Assembly (NCBI RefSeq): GCF_000016165.1
Contig: NC_009253.1
Span: forward strand, 124,001 to 188,000
Source: Desulforamulus reducens MI-1
GTDB taxonomy: Bacteria > Bacillota > Desulfotomaculia > Desulfotomaculales > Desulfotomaculaceae
Reading direction: 5' to 3'
DNA length: 64,000 nt
In this document: positions 8,190 to 18,076 of the stretch, piece after piece
Numbering within the stretch: position 1 is the stretch's first letter
Layout: each line of letters begins with the position of its first letter
Position numbers and translations under genes: made by a program
The notes under the pieces: model-generated
Database searches by the model: none
Told to the model about the DNA's origin: nothing
Seen by the model: only the letters and a program-made list of their open reading frames with translations

Positions 8190-10016
8190 TTGAATAAGGT
8201 TCTTAAAAACCTTAGCATTTACCTGTTGATTGTACTGGTTATCATATTTTTGATCCAGTTTACGGGAGACAAAAAAACCGCCGTTGTGACTTTGCGATAC
8301 GATCAGTTTATTACTGCTCTGGAACAAAACAAGGTCCAGAGTGTGGAAATGACAACGGATAAATCCACCAATATTATTATTGGTAAACTCAAAGATGGTC
8401 GGGATTTTGAAACCAACGGTCCAATATTGGATGATACAATCATCCCGATGTTGCGGGAAAAGGATGTTCAGTATAAACAAGCATTGCCACCGGAACCGTC
8501 TTGGTGGACCGGATTGTTAACAACCCTATTACCCATCCTTGTTTTTGTAATGCTATTCTTCTTTATGATGCAACAAAGCCAAGGTGGCGGTAATCGTGTG
8601 ATGTCCTTTGGTAAAAGTAAGGCCAAATTACATACGGATGAAAAAAGAAAAGTAACCTTTGAGGACGTTGCAGGGGCAGACGAGGTTAAGGAAGAACTAG
8701 CAGAAATTGTAGATTTCTTAAAAAGTCCAAAGAAGTTTAATGAAATTGGAGCTAAGATTCCCAAGGGGGTCCTATTATTTGGGCCTCCTGGTACAGGTAA
8801 GACATTATTGGCCCGGGCTGTGGCTGGAGAGGCAGGGGTTCCCTTTTTCTCCATATCTGGTTCCGATTTTGTTGAAATGTTTGTGGGTGTGGGGGCTTCG
8901 CGCGTTCGGGATTTGTTTGAGCAAGCCAAGAAGAATGCGCCTTGCATTGTTTTTATCGATGAGATTGACGCTGTGGGTCGCCAGCGGGGTGCCGGTTTAG
9001 GTGGTGGCCATGACGAACGTGAGCAGACCCTAAACCAATTGCTGGTGGAGATGGACGGATTTAATCCCAATGAAGGAATTATCATTGTGGCAGCTACTAA
9101 CCGCCCTGATATCCTTGACCCTGCACTTCTGCGACCCGGTCGTTTTGACCGTCAAGTTGTGGTAGATTCTCCAGATGTTAAGGGTCGTGAAGAGATTTTG
9201 AAAGTCCACTCCAAAGGGAAGCCCCTTGAAGAGAACGTAGACTTAGAAGTTTTGGCCCGCAGAACTCCTGGTTTTACCGGAGCGGATTTGGCAAACTTAA
9301 TGAACGAAGCAGCACTGCTTTCAGCAAGGTCTGGTAAAAAGACCGTCGGTATGAACGAATTGGAAGATTCCATTGAACGGGTTATTGCAGGGCCAGAAAA
9401 GAAATCCAAGGTGATTTCTGAGAAAGAAAAACGATTGGTATCCTACCACGAAGCTGGTCATGCTTTAGTAGGATACCTGTTGCCTAACACCGATCCCGTT
9501 CATAAAGTATCAATTATTCCTCGTGGCCGAGCTGGCGGATACACCCTTTTGTTACCAAAGGAAGATCGTTATTATATGACCAGATCCATGTTACTGGATC
9601 AAGTTGTTATGTTGCTGGGAGGACGGGTTGCTGAAGATGTTGTGCTAAAGGAAATTAGCACCGGAGCACAAAATGATTTGGAGCGAGCCACCAGCATCAT
9701 TCGACGTATGATTATGGAATATGGTATGAGTGATGAGCTTGGACCTCTTACTCTAGGACATAAACAAGATACTCCTTTTCTGGGCAGAGATATTAATCGA
9801 GATCGCAACTACTCTGAGGAAGTTGCCTTTGCAATTGACCGTGAGGTTCGTAAGATGATCGATCAAGCATATGGCAAGGCAAAGAAACTCCTTACAGAAC
9901 ATAGTGATACCCTGGACAAAATTGCAAAGGTGCTTATGGATAAAGAAACCATTGAAGCAGAAGAATTTGCCCGGATTATGAAGGAATCAGGCCTTGATAA
10001 GCCGGCTCAACTGTAG
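8190..10016 (+). CDS. ftsH: ATP-dependent zinc metalloprotease FtsH
   Basis: Membrane-anchored AAA+ protease of 608 residues when read from TTG 8190, which has GGGAGGAGTGA just upstream and gives the usual N-terminus [11 protein letters not shown]; the frame stays open to GTG 8133, which lacks a ribosome site. Two membrane segments (about 8-24 and 108-128) flank the external domain. The AAA module has Walker A GPPGTGKT (about 198-205), Walker [11 protein letters not shown] and the second region of homology ending RPGRFDRQ. The zinc protease motif HEAGH lies near residue 420. It degrades misfolded membrane and short-lived regulatory proteins and is needed for sporulation in Bacillus. Confidence 0.96.
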   Translation: MNKVLKNLSIYLLIVLVIIFLIQFTGDKKTAVVTLRYDQFITALEQNKVQSVEMTTDKSTNIIIGKLKDGRDFETNGPILDDTIIPMLREKDVQYKQALPPEPSWWTGLLTTLLPILVFVMLFFFMMQQSQGGGNRVMSFGKSKAKLHTDEKRKVTFEDVAGADEVKEELAEIVDFLKSPKKFNEIGAKIPKGVLLFGPPGTGKTLLARAVAGEAGVPFFSISGSDFVEMFVGVGASRVRDLFEQAKKNAPCIVFIDEIDAVGRQRGAGLGGGHDEREQTLNQLLVEMDGFNPNEGIIIVAATNRPDILDPALLRPGRFDRQVVVDSPDVKGREEILKVHSKGKPLEENVDLEVLARRTPGFTGADLANLMNEAALLSARSGKKTVGMNELEDSIERVIAGPEKKSKVISEKEKRLVSYHEAGHALVGYLLPNTDPVHKVSIIPRGRAGGYTLLLPKEDRYYMTRSMLLDQVVMLLGGRVAEDVVLKEISTGAQNDLERATSIIRRMIMEYGMSDELGPLTLGHKQDTPFLGRDINRDRNYSEEVAFAIDREVRKMIDQAYGKAKKLLTEHSDTLDKIAKVLMDKETIEAEEFARIMKESGLDKPAQL

Positions 10017-10128
10017 TAAGTGTTCTTTTGCACCTAAATTTTGACACCTTGGGATTTGACAGAAAGTACTGAGAAGCATGGGGGGTGTCTTTCAGGCACC
10101 CTTCCTTTAACATCAAGGAGAGGAAAAA

Positions 10129-10578
10129 ATGGAGCGTACTTACTTAATGGTCAAGCCTGATGGAGTCCAAAGGGGTTTGATAGGGCAAATTATCAGTAAA
10201 TTTGAACAAAAGGGTTATAAAATTGTTGGTTTAAAAATGATGCAAATATCACGTGAAGTGGCAGAAAGGCATTATGGAGAACATGCAGGGAAACCCTTCT
10301 TTAACGGGCTGGTTGATTTTATTACCTCCGGTCCAGTGGTTGCCATGGTCATAGAGGGCAAGGATGTTGTTACCACTGCCAGAGAAATGATGGGTGCCAC
10401 CAACCCACTGAAGGCTGCCCCTGGTACTATCCGCGCCACCTTTGGGGTGGATGTAGGGCGTAATATTATCCATGGATCAGACTCTTTAGAGAGTGCCCAA
10501 AGGGAAATTGGAATTTTCTTTAAATCAGAAGAACTGATAGACTACGACCGTGCCATTGACACCTGGATCTATGAGTAA
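10129..10578 (+). CDS. ndk: Nucleoside diphosphate kinase
   Basis: Soluble enzyme of 149 residues, normal family length, moving the gamma phosphate from NTPs to NDPs. It starts [17 protein letters not shown], the classic Ndk N-terminus, and contains the active-site histidine in NIIHGSDS (about residues 114-121) whose phosphorylated form is the intermediate. RBS AAGGAGAGG precedes ATG 10129, and a terminator follows, so it is probably a single-gene unit. Confidence 0.97.
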   Translation: MERTYLMVKPDGVQRGLIGQIISKFEQKGYKIVGLKMMQISREVAERHYGEHAGKPFFNGLVDFITSGPVVAMVIEGKDVVTTAREMMGATNPLKAAPGTIRATFGVDVGRNIIHGSDSLESAQREIGIFFKSEELIDYDRAIDTWIYE

Positions 10579-10586
10579 TATAAAAG

Positions 10587-10616
10587 TTCTCCAGTTATCA
10601 TAAACTGGAGAATTTT
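10587..10616 (+). terminator. Terminator of ndk
   Basis: A ten-base-pair stem TTCTCCAGTT/AACTGGAGAA (10587-10596, 10603-10612) is followed by TTTTACTTT. Confidence 0.8.
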
Positions 10617-10677
10617 ACTTTAAAAAATAGAAAATAATGGTTATAAAGTAAATGGTTGTATTGGAGGGCTGAATTAT

Positions 10678-11067
10678 ATGGAATTAAAAACTGGTTTAAT
10701 CCATGAAACGAGCATTATGGTGGAGGAGAGCAATACTGCCATTGCCTATGGCAGCGGTGGGGTTCGGGTGTTTGCCACACCTGCCATGATTGGTTTAATG
10801 GAAAAGGCAGCGTTGGAATTAGCAGATCAATATTTGCCTGAGGGTGAAACCACGGTAGGTACCCTGGTAAACATTAAGCATACAGCAGCCACTCCGGTTG
10901 GTATGAAAGTGGTGGCTAGAGCAGAGTTGATTCAAATTGAGGGTAAAAAGCTGAGCTTTGTTGTTGAGGCCAGGGACGAAACAGGTCCCGTTGGCGCTGG
11001 TAAACACGAAAGATTCATTGTAAATCAGGAAAAATTTCTTCAAAGAGCAGAAAGTAAACTAGACTAG
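10678..11067 (+). CDS. Hotdog-fold thioesterase (FlK-like)
   Basis: Protein of 129 residues with a single hotdog fold: VFATPAMIGLMEKAA forms the long central helix, and GTLVNIKHTAATPVGMKV the following strands, as in fluoroacetyl-CoA thioesterase-like proteins. The conserved Thr/Glu/His set typical of that clade is plausible (T in FATP, E in MEKAA, H in IKHTAATP). It should hydrolyse an acyl-CoA; the substrate cannot be read from sequence, and fluoroacetate detoxification is unlikely. RBS TTGGAGGG precedes the start and fhs follows after 15 bases, so the two may be cotranscribed. Confidence 0.8.
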   Translation: MELKTGLIHETSIMVEESNTAIAYGSGGVRVFATPAMIGLMEKAALELADQYLPEGETTVGTLVNIKHTAATPVGMKVVARAELIQIEGKKLSFVVEARDETGPVGAGKHERFIVNQEKFLQRAESKLD

Positions 11068-11082
11068 GCAGGAGGTAGTAAA

Positions 11083-12786
11083 ATGAAAAAGGTACCAAGC
11101 GACCTGGAGATTGCCCAGGCACACGAAATGATTCCCATTGCCGAGATTGCTAAGAACATTGGTTTAGGAGAAGACGATATTGACCTCTATGGTAAGTATA
11201 AGGCTAAAATAAGCCTAGATGTATTAAGAAAGTTTAATGACAGAGCCATGGGCAAGCTAATTGATATTACCGCCATTACACCCACTCCTCTGGGGGAGGG
11301 TAAAACGGTTACAACCATTGGATTATGTCAGGGTCTTGGGAAGATAGGTAAAAAAGTGATTACCACTTTAAGACAGCCCTCCATGGGTCCTGTGTTTGGC
11401 ATAAAAGGGGGAGCCGCCGGTGGTGGTTACTCCCAGGTAGTACCGATGGAAGATATTAATATCCACTTTACCGGTGATATTCATGCAGTGGAAGCGGCCA
11501 ACAACCTGTTGGCTGCTATGATCGACACATCCATTTTGTTAGGAAATCCTTTAAATATTGATCCCATGACAGTTATGTGGAATCGGGTTTTAGATACAAA
11601 TGACCGAGCACTGCGGGATATAGTGGTGGGATTAGGTGGTAAAGAGAACGGCTATCCACGTCAAACCAGTTTTGACATGGCAGTGGCCTCAGAGGTTATG
11701 GCAATTTTAGCATTGGCAGAAAATCTGCACGACCTGAGACAGCGCTTAGGGAGAATCATTGTGGCCTATACCTACGATGGAAAGCCTGTCACTGCTGAAG
11801 ACTTAAAGGCTGCAGGCGCCATGACGGTTATTATGAAGGAAGCATTAAAGCCAAATTTAGTTCAAACCTTGGAAGGTCAAGCTTGTATTATGCATGCGGG
11901 TCCCTTTGCCAATATTGCCCATGGTAATAACTCTGTGCTAGCAGATAAGATTGCACTGAATTTGGCAGACTATGTTGTGACCGAGAGTGGTTTTGGCTCT
12001 GACCTGGGAATGGAAAAATTCATGGATATTAAGTGCCGTCAGTCTGGCCTACGTCCCAGTTGTGTTGTTATTACTTGCACTATCCGGGCTTTAAAGATGC
12101 ATGGCGGCTTGGGTAACGTAGTAGCAGGAAAACCCTTGCCCGAAGAATTAACCAGAGAAAATTTGCCTGCCCTGGAGAAGGGCTGTGCCAACCTGGCCCA
12201 CCACATCAAAGTGGCCAGTTACTATGGTGTGCCAGTGGTTGTTTCCATTAACCGCTTTACCCCGGATACCGATGCGGAGGTTGATCTGGTTCGTAAAAAA
12301 GCGTTGGAAGCAGGTGCATTGGGGGCTTATCCCATAACAGTATGGGCCGAAGGGGGCGAAGGAGCCATTGAACTGGCCGAAGCCGTTGTGGCCGCCTGTG
12401 AAAAAACAGCTGATTTTCAGCTTCTTTATCCTGATAATTTAAGCATTAAAGAAAAGATAGAGGTATTGGCCACTAAGGTTTATAATGCCGATGGGGTAGT
12501 GTTTGAGCCTTTGGCCGAACGAAAGATAAAACAATTTGAGGATCTGGGCTTGGGGCATTTACCAATTTGCATGGCCAAGACCCACCTGTCCATCAGCCAT
12601 GACCCAGCTATGAAGGGACTTCCCAAAAACTACATCTTCCCCATACGGGATATCCGAGCTTCCGTGGGTGCCGGTTTCCTCTACCCACTGGCTGGTGCCA
12701 TGCGCACTATGCCAGGGTTGGGCTCCAAACCAGCTGCTCACAATGTTGATATAGACGAATACGGACGTACGGTGGGCCTTTTCTAA
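11083..12786 (+). CDS. fhs: Formate-tetrahydrofolate ligase
   Basis: Enzyme of 567 residues that makes 10-formyl-THF from formate, ATP and THF, the second step of the methyl branch of the Wood-Ljungdahl pathway and a C1 source for purines. The phosphate loop ITPTPLGEGKTVTT is at about residues 63-76; GGAAGGGYSQVVPMEDINIHFTGD, shortened here, marks the family's active-site region, and RASVGAGFLYPLAG is the conserved C-terminal signature. RBS GGAGGT precedes ATG 11083. A terminator follows, so it is not in an operon with other acetyl-CoA pathway genes here. Confidence 0.97.
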   Translation: MKKVPSDLEIAQAHEMIPIAEIAKNIGLGEDDIDLYGKYKAKISLDVLRKFNDRAMGKLIDITAITPTPLGEGKTVTTIGLCQGLGKIGKKVITTLRQPSMGPVFGIKGGAAGGGYSQVVPMEDINIHFTGDIHAVEAANNLLAAMIDTSILLGNPLNIDPMTVMWNRVLDTNDRALRDIVVGLGGKENGYPRQTSFDMAVASEVMAILALAENLHDLRQRLGRIIVAYTYDGKPVTAEDLKAAGAMTVIMKEALKPNLVQTLEGQACIMHAGPFANIAHGNNSVLADKIALNLADYVVTESGFGSDLGMEKFMDIKCRQSGLRPSCVVITCTIRALKMHGGLGNVVAGKPLPEELTRENLPALEKGCANLAHHIKVASYYGVPVVVSINRFTPDTDAEVDLVRKKALEAGALGAYPITVWAEGGEGAIELAEAVVAACEKTADFQLLYPDNLSIKEKIEVLATKVYNADGVVFEPLAERKIKQFEDLGLGHLPICMAKTHLSISHDPAMKGLPKNYIFPIRDIRASVGAGFLYPLAGAMRTMPGLGSKPAAHNVDIDEYGRTVGLF

Positions 12787-12799
12787 AGGGTGAGTGCTA

Positions 12800-12840
12800 C
12801 CCCCTGCAATTCTAAAAGAAATTGCAGGGGGTTATTTTTT
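12800..12840 (+). terminator. Terminator of fhs
   Basis: An 11-bp G+C-rich stem (12800-12810 with 12821-12831) is followed by TTATTTTTT. Confidence 0.9.
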
Positions 12841-13212
12841 ATAATTGTTCTACTAAAACACCCCCAAATAATCTTACCAGTAAAAACGACCTCACTTGGG
12901 AATGGGTGAAAAGGAATAATAGGTTAAAAACAATAACAAATTTTTAAAAAATTTGTTATTTTCCAAAAGGAAAATAAAATACTATGTCGAAGTAAAAACT
13001 TATTAAAACAATTTGATATTATGGTTGGAGTAATAGAGATAACCCGAAATAGGCAGTTTCCTTTGGAATTGTCTGGTTTTATTGTGTTAGTTTATGCTCC
13101 TTCTGAAAGGTGAAATGGCCTATTTGTACATAATTTATGTACCTATGGGTCGTTTGTTTTTTTGAAAAACATTTTAATAATAGACTTATTTTTAGTGGTT
13201 AGGGGGAAGGAT
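12841..13212 (+). other. Intergenic region with a 29-bp A+T palindrome
   Basis: No gene is supported in these 372 bases. The one distinct structure is a perfect inverted repeat with 14-base arms around one A (12932-12945 and 12947-12960). It lacks a following T tract, so it is more likely an operator or a transcript-end hairpin than a terminator. Confidence 0.5.
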
Positions 13213-13785
13213 ATGGAGTTTTTAACAAAAGTAATGGGCCAAAGCCATATAGGAGCGGCTATCCGGCGGGTTGAAGATCTGGAAGAGGCCATTCGACATC
13301 CCAGAGTCCATGCTATATTTCTTTTAGGTGGGGATATTAATTATCTCCCGGGAATGATTAAAAAGGTACGTGCCTCAGAGAAGATGTTGCTTACACATAT
13401 AGATTTGGTTGAAGGTATTGGCAAAGATCGGGCAGGGCTTCATCTCATCAAGAGAATGGGTGTACAGGGGATTGTTACCACCAAATCAAATCTAGCAAAA
13501 TTTGCAAAGGAGGAAGGGCTTTGGGTGGTGCAGCGCTTATTTATTGTAGATTCCGAATCCGTTAAAACTGCTGTTCGGGTGGCAGAAAATATTAAGCCCC
13601 ATGCAGTGGAAGTATTGCCGGCAACAATTCCCCAATATGTGATTCAGGACATAAAAAAATCCCTTAGGCTTCCTGTTTTGGGGGGAGGCCTATTGAAAAC
13701 AGAATCGGATGTTAAAGAAACCATTGGTAAAGGCATTGATGCCATCACAACCAGTCTAAGGCATCTTTGGAATGTTGCTTTGTAA
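13213..13785 (+). CDS. glpP: Glycerol-3-phosphate-responsive antiterminator (GlpP family)
   Basis: Protein of 190 residues from ATG 13213, which is preceded by AGGGGGAAGG; an upstream in-frame TTG at 13162 adds residues unlike the family. GlpP proteins have a TIM-barrel-like fold; the conserved stretches FLLGGDINYL, LTHIDLVEGIGKD, GIVTTKSNL and VLPATIPQ are visible. In Bacillus GlpP with glycerol-3-phosphate prevents termination in glp leaders. No glpF/glpK/glpD gene is in the window, so its target is elsewhere. Confidence 0.85.
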   Translation: MEFLTKVMGQSHIGAAIRRVEDLEEAIRHPRVHAIFLLGGDINYLPGMIKKVRASEKMLLTHIDLVEGIGKDRAGLHLIKRMGVQGIVTTKSNLAKFAKEEGLWVVQRLFIVDSESVKTAVRVAENIKPHAVEVLPATIPQYVIQDIKKSLRLPVLGGGLLKTESDVKETIGKGIDAITTSLRHLWNVAL

Positions 13786-14022
13786 ATTACCATAAAATAG
13801 CTTGAGGGGGCAGTGGCAGCCAGAGTCAGTCAATGGATTGACGAAAAGTAAGGTTTAGAAGAATGAAAAATATTACGGCAGGGAGATTTGGAGCAGGCCG
13901 GTGGGTAGAAACAAGAAATTATCCTTGGCTTGCTTTTTCCTTTTTATAATAAACAAATTATAGCTGGGTAATCTAATGCTATATGGGAGAGTGATGGTTA
14001 AAATAATAAAAATTTAAAAAAG
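13786..14022 (+). other. Intergenic region without recognisable gene
   Basis: The region between glpP and the DeoR operators shows no ORF with a plausible ribosome site and no strong hairpin. Its base composition shifts from mixed to very A+T-rich toward the operators. Confidence 0.4.
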
Positions 14023-14086
14023 TTGTTTAATTAAACAATAAAAAGAAGGATTTTTGTTTAAATAAACAGAATATAATGTTTAAACA
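14023..14086 (+). promoter_or_regulatory. Three palindromic operators over a promoter, DeoR-type
   Basis: Three related palindromes share TGTTTAA/TTAAACA: a perfect 16-mer at 14023-14038, TGTTTAAATAAACA at 14055-14068, and a perfect TGTTTAAACA at 14077-14086 that continues into AAACAAACAA. A TATAAT at 14072-14077 lies between the second and third, so the third covers the likely transcription start. The arrangement predicts repression, most simply autoregulation by the DeoR-family protein encoded 90 bp downstream. Confidence 0.65.
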
Positions 14087-14175
14087 AACAAACAACTTTT
14101 ACTCACAAGCAGTTTTTTCTTAGGTAAAAGTTTATAAATTCTTTTATAACCTCGACCAAAATAGGGGGAAGGATC

Positions 14176-14937
14176 ATGGGCAGTGAACGTCAAGAGAAAA
14201 TTCAATCATTACTTCGGGAACACGGGAACCTTACCGTTGCCGAATTGGCGCAGCGCTTTGATGTCTCGGAAATGACCATTCGCCGTGATCTGAAGGCTCT
14301 GGCTGCCTTAGGCCTGATACAGCGAGAACACGGCCGGGCACTCTTTCTTCAAACTGCGCCGGATGATCGCTTTTTCGCCCGGTTAGGAGAGGCCGAACAG
14401 GAAAAAATAGCCATTGGCCGATTGGCCGCAGATTTAATAGCCGAGGGAGAGACCATTATTCTGGATGCAGGGACAACAACCCTGGCAGTTGCCCAGGAAA
14501 TTAACAAAAGCTGTGTTGTGATTACCAATTCACTGCCCATTGCCTCTACCCTAGCCAATCATGGCGATGAAATGACCGTACTGATAACCGGGGGGGAGGT
14601 GCGAGGTACCACCCAAGCCCTGGTTGGTCCTATGGCCAGGGGCGGCTTCACGGGCTTTAATGCTGACAAAGTGTTTCTGGCTGCCACTGGTATTAATATC
14701 GAACGGGGTTTATCCACCGATAACATGTTAGAGTCTGAAGTTAAACAGGCCATGTTGGACGCAGCCAGACAGGTGATTCTCGTAGCTCACAGTAAAAAGT
14801 TTGGTCAGGTATACTATCATACCTTTGCCCATTGGAATAGGGTGCATACAGTGATTACCGATGCCGGGCTACCGGAGAATACCCGTCGGGAGTTGGAAAA
14901 CTTAGGGGTTCAAGTGATGATTGCTGAAAACAGATAA
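14176..14937 (+). CDS. DeoR-family regulator of the glycolytic operon (predicted)
   Basis: Regulator of 253 residues. Residues 6-55 hold the DeoR winged HTH (RQEKIQSLLREHGNLTVAEL, then DVSEMTIRRDLKAL as recognition helix). Residues 75-235 are the sugar-phosphate sensor domain, with ILDAGTTTLAVA and ITNSLPIA phosphate-binding loops. The start at ATG 14176 has AGGGGGAAGG upstream. Lying directly before gap-pgk-tpiA-gpmI-eno, it occupies the place of CggR in Bacillus, although CggR belongs to the SorC family. I infer that it senses a phosphorylated sugar and controls this operon and itself. Confidence 0.85.
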   Translation: MGSERQEKIQSLLREHGNLTVAELAQRFDVSEMTIRRDLKALAALGLIQREHGRALFLQTAPDDRFFARLGEAEQEKIAIGRLAADLIAEGETIILDAGTTTLAVAQEINKSCVVITNSLPIASTLANHGDEMTVLITGGEVRGTTQALVGPMARGGFTGFNADKVFLAATGINIERGLSTDNMLESEVKQAMLDAARQVILVAHSKKFGQVYYHTFAHWNRVHTVITDAGLPENTRRELENLGVQVMIAENR

Positions 14938-14947
14938 GTAATCCTGG

Positions 14948-14973
14948 TATTGCCGGGAGATTTTTTGGCAATA
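14948..14973 (+). promoter_or_regulatory. Hairpin between regulator and gap
   Basis: TATTGCC and GGCAATA (14948-14954, 14967-14973) enclose a loop carrying a T run. It lacks a 3' T tract, so read-through into gap is expected; it could mark an mRNA processing or stabilising site like the one between cggR and gapA in Bacillus. Confidence 0.4.
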
Positions 14974-15013
14974 CAAATTAATTAACCAACTAAAAAAACA
15001 GGGGGAATAGAAA

Positions 15014-16039
15014 ATGACAGTTAAAATCTCGATTAATGGTTTTGGACGTATTGGCAGAAATGTACTGAGGGCCATGCTGAAAAAGGATCTTGTTCGGGCG
15101 GGATCTCCTGTGGAAATTGTTGCGGTTAACGACTTGACAGACCCACAAACCCTGGCTCACTTGCTAAAGTATGATTCTGTACATGGTGAGTTAGCTGCTG
15201 AGGTAGCCTGCACGGAAGATACCCTGCTGGTAAACAATGTTGAAATTAAAGTTTGTGCCGAAACTGACCCTGCTAAACTGCCCTGGGGCAAATTGGGTGT
15301 TGATATTGTTATAGAATCCACTGGTCGTTTTACTAAAGGTCCGGATGCAGCCAAACACATCCAAGCCGGTGCTAAGAAAGTGATTATTTCCGCGCCAGGT
15401 AAAGAAGTGGATGCCACCATTGTGATGGGTGTTAATGACCATACCTATGACCCAGCCAATCATCATGTGATTTCTAACGCTTCTTGCACAACCAACTGTT
15501 TGGCTCCCTTTGCTAAAGTGCTTCATGACAAATTCGGTATTGTTAAGGGCTTGATGACCACTGTTCATTCCTACACCAATGATCAGCGTATTTTGGACTT
15601 ACCCCACAAGGATTTGCGCCGGGCCCGGGCTGCGGGACAATCCATCATTCCCACCACCACCGGTGCCGCTAAGGCTGTGGCCCTGGTACTGCCGGAGCTA
15701 AAGGGTAAGCTAAACGGTTTTGCCATGAGGGTTCCCACCCCCAACGTATCTGTGGTAGACCTAGTGGTTGAGTTGGCCCAACCCACCACTGCCGAAGAAA
15801 TTAATGCTGCTTTAAAAGAGGCTGCGGAAGGCACGATGAAGGGTATTCTGGCCTTCAACGCCTTACCGTTGGTATCCAGAGATTTCAACGGCAACCCCAA
15901 CTCTTCCATCATTGATGGCTTATCTACCATGGTTATGGAAGGCAATATGGCCAAAGTGGTTTCCTGGTACGATAACGAGTGGGGTTACTCCAACCGTGTG
16001 CTGGATTTGGCGCTGATGCTGGCCCAAAAGGGGTTGTAA
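15014..16039 (+). CDS. gap: Glyceraldehyde-3-phosphate dehydrogenase, type I
   Basis: Enzyme of 341 residues oxidising glyceraldehyde-3-phosphate to 1,3-bisphosphoglycerate. The NAD loop [10 protein letters not shown] is at residues 7-16, the catalytic cysteine lies in [12 protein letters not shown] (about 151-162), with the partner His in HSYTNDQ, and [12 protein letters not shown] is the C-terminal signature. RBS AGGGGGAA precedes ATG 15014. pgk starts four bases after its stop, making this the first structural gene of the five-gene glycolytic operon. Confidence 0.97.
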   Translation: MTVKISINGFGRIGRNVLRAMLKKDLVRAGSPVEIVAVNDLTDPQTLAHLLKYDSVHGELAAEVACTEDTLLVNNVEIKVCAETDPAKLPWGKLGVDIVIESTGRFTKGPDAAKHIQAGAKKVIISAPGKEVDATIVMGVNDHTYDPANHHVISNASCTTNCLAPFAKVLHDKFGIVKGLMTTVHSYTNDQRILDLPHKDLRRARAAGQSIIPTTTGAAKAVALVLPELKGKLNGFAMRVPTPNVSVVDLVVELAQPTTAEEINAALKEAAEGTMKGILAFNALPLVSRDFNGNPNSSIIDGLSTMVMEGNMAKVVSWYDNEWGYSNRVLDLALMLAQKGL

Positions 16040-16042
16040 GCC

Positions 16043-17224
16043 ATGAACAAAAAAACCCTTAGGGAAATTGCTGTAAAAGGTAAAAGAGTCTTTGTCCGAG
16101 TGGACTTTAACGTACCCCTGGACGGGGATAAGATAACCGATGATACCCGCATTCAAAAGGCCTTGCCCACCATTCAATATTTGGTGGAGCAAGGCGCCAG
16201 GGTTATACTGGCCTCCCACCTGGGGCGTCCCAAGGGAGAAGTGGTGGAGAAGTACCGCCTTACACCGGTGGCCCAAAGATTGTCTGAGTTATTGGGGAAA
16301 CAGGTGCTAAAAGTTAACGATTCTGTGGGGCAGGAAGTCCTCCAAGTGGTTGCTGGTATGGATGAAGGCGATGTAGTGTTGTTGGAAAATGTCCGTTTCT
16401 ATGCCGCTGAGACCAAGAACGATGAGCAGTACGCCAGACAGTTGGCGGAACTGGCTGATATCTATGTGAATGATGCCTTTGGCGCAGCCCATCGGGCCCA
16501 TGCTTCTACGGCAGGTATTGCTCGATTCCTGCCTGCGGTTGCCGGTTTTCTGATGGAAAAGGAGCTGTCAATGCTTGGTCAGGCTGTAACCACCCCGCAA
16601 CGACCTTTTGTAGCCATTATCGGTGGGGCCAAGGTATCGGATAAGATTGGTGTTATAGAAAATCTTTTAAATAAAGTTGATGTTTTAATTATCGGCGGTG
16701 GCATGGCCAATACCTTTTTAATGGCCCAGGGATACAGAATAGGCAATTCCCTGGTGGAAGCAGATAAGGTAAAACTGGCCGCAGAGTTGATTGAACGGGC
16801 TAAGGCTCGCCAGGTGCAGTTACTGTTGCCCACCGATGTGTTGGTAGCACAGACTATGGAACCAGAGGTCGAACAACAGGTGGTTCCGGTGACAGGCATT
16901 CCTGAGCAATGGATGGCGCTGGATATTGGCCCTGAAACCGCAGCTAACTTTGCTGCTGCAGTTAAATCGGCCGCCACCGTGGTTTGGAATGGCCCCATGG
17001 GTGTTTTTGAAATGGAGGCCTTTGCCAAAGGAACCGAAGCGGTGGCCAAAGCCCTGGCAGAGGCCCCTGCCACAAGTATTGTGGGTGGTGGGGATTCGGT
17101 AGCGGCCATTAACAAGATTGGTTTAGCCCATAAAATCAGCCATATCTCAACTGGTGGCGGGGCTTCTCTGGAGTTTCTGGAAGGAAAAGAACTACCCGGA
17201 GTGGCAGCTCTGTTAGATCAATAA
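16043..17224 (+). CDS. pgk: Phosphoglycerate kinase
   Basis: Two-domain kinase of 393 residues, the standard bacterial length, making ATP from 1,3-bisphosphoglycerate. The signature [10 protein letters not shown] (about 20-29) binds 3-phosphoglycerate; [18 protein letters not shown] and the nucleotide-binding [11 protein letters not shown] and C-terminal [10 protein letters not shown] are all present. It is separated from gap by three bases and from tpiA by about 40 bases with its own GGGAGG site. Confidence 0.97.
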   Translation: MNKKTLREIAVKGKRVFVRVDFNVPLDGDKITDDTRIQKALPTIQYLVEQGARVILASHLGRPKGEVVEKYRLTPVAQRLSELLGKQVLKVNDSVGQEVLQVVAGMDEGDVVLLENVRFYAAETKNDEQYARQLAELADIYVNDAFGAAHRAHASTAGIARFLPAVAGFLMEKELSMLGQAVTTPQRPFVAIIGGAKVSDKIGVIENLLNKVDVLIIGGGMANTFLMAQGYRIGNSLVEADKVKLAAELIERAKARQVQLLLPTDVLVAQTMEPEVEQQVVPVTGIPEQWMALDIGPETAANFAAAVKSAATVVWNGPMGVFEMEAFAKGTEAVAKALAEAPATSIVGGGDSVAAINKIGLAHKISHISTGGGASLEFLEGKELPGVAALLDQ

Positions 17225-17263
17225 ACACGAATGCCATATAAATCTTTGTTGGGAGGTACTACC

Positions 17264-18016
17264 ATGCGGCAGTTAATTATCGTTGGAAACTGGAAGATGC
17301 ACAAAACCGTAACGGAAACATTGGAGTTTTTAGTAGAACTAAAAGAGAAATTAAGCAATACCGCGGTTGAAGTGGTGGTAAGCCCTCCCTTTACCGCCCT
17401 GGCGGCGGCTGCTGAAGTCTTAAAGGGCAGCCCCATTGCTTTAGCTGCCCAGAATATGCATTGGAAAAAACAAGGGGCTTTTACTGGGGAAATTTCCTCG
17501 GCCATGCTTAAGGAATTAGGTTGCAAATATGTTATACTCGGCCATTCGGAGAGAAGGCAATATTTTAGCGAAACGGATGACCATGTTAATAAAAAGGTAA
17601 AGTCTGCCCTAGAGAGTGAATTAATTCCCATTGTTTGTGTAGGGGAAAGTCTGGAGCAACGGGAAACCGGTGCCACCGAGGCCACAGTGGAAAAACAGAT
17701 CAACGGGGCTCTCGCTGGCCTGAGTCCAGAACAGGCAGCAGGTATTGTCATTGCCTATGAACCTGTGTGGGCCATTGGTACAGGTAAAACGGCCTCCGAC
17801 GAAGATGCTCAGCAAGTAAACGGCTACATACGCAAGGTGATTGCCTGCCGCTTTGGCAACACTGTTGCTGAAGCGGTTCGCATTCAGTACGGAGGTAGTG
17901 TCAAGCCTGCCAATGCCCAGGGTCTCATGGCTCAACCGGATATCGATGGAGCTTTGGTGGGTGGTGCCAGTTTGAAAATGCATGATTTTGTCGGCATCAT
18001 TCAAAATGTTCTTTAA
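17264..18016 (+). CDS. tpiA: Triosephosphate isomerase
   Basis: TIM-barrel enzyme of 250 residues from ATG 17264, which has GGGAGGT eight bases upstream; the frame is open to ATG 17231 but that gives a non-homologous extension. Active-site landmarks are the N-terminal GNWKMHK (Asn/Lys), the catalytic His in GHSERR and the Glu with mobile loop in AYEPVWAIGTGKTAS, with YGGSVK binding phosphate. It interconverts DHAP and glyceraldehyde-3-phosphate. Confidence 0.97.
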   Translation: MRQLIIVGNWKMHKTVTETLEFLVELKEKLSNTAVEVVVSPPFTALAAAAEVLKGSPIALAAQNMHWKKQGAFTGEISSAMLKELGCKYVILGHSERRQYFSETDDHVNKKVKSALESELIPIVCVGESLEQRETGATEATVEKQINGALAGLSPEQAAGIVIAYEPVWAIGTGKTASDEDAQQVNGYIRKVIACRFGNTVAEAVRIQYGGSVKPANAQGLMAQPDIDGALVGGASLKMHDFVGIIQNVL

Positions 18017-18076
18017 AACTTAACTTTGCAAGGTTGGCTTTCCAAACCAGAACCTCAGAAAAAGGAGGTTGCTAAA

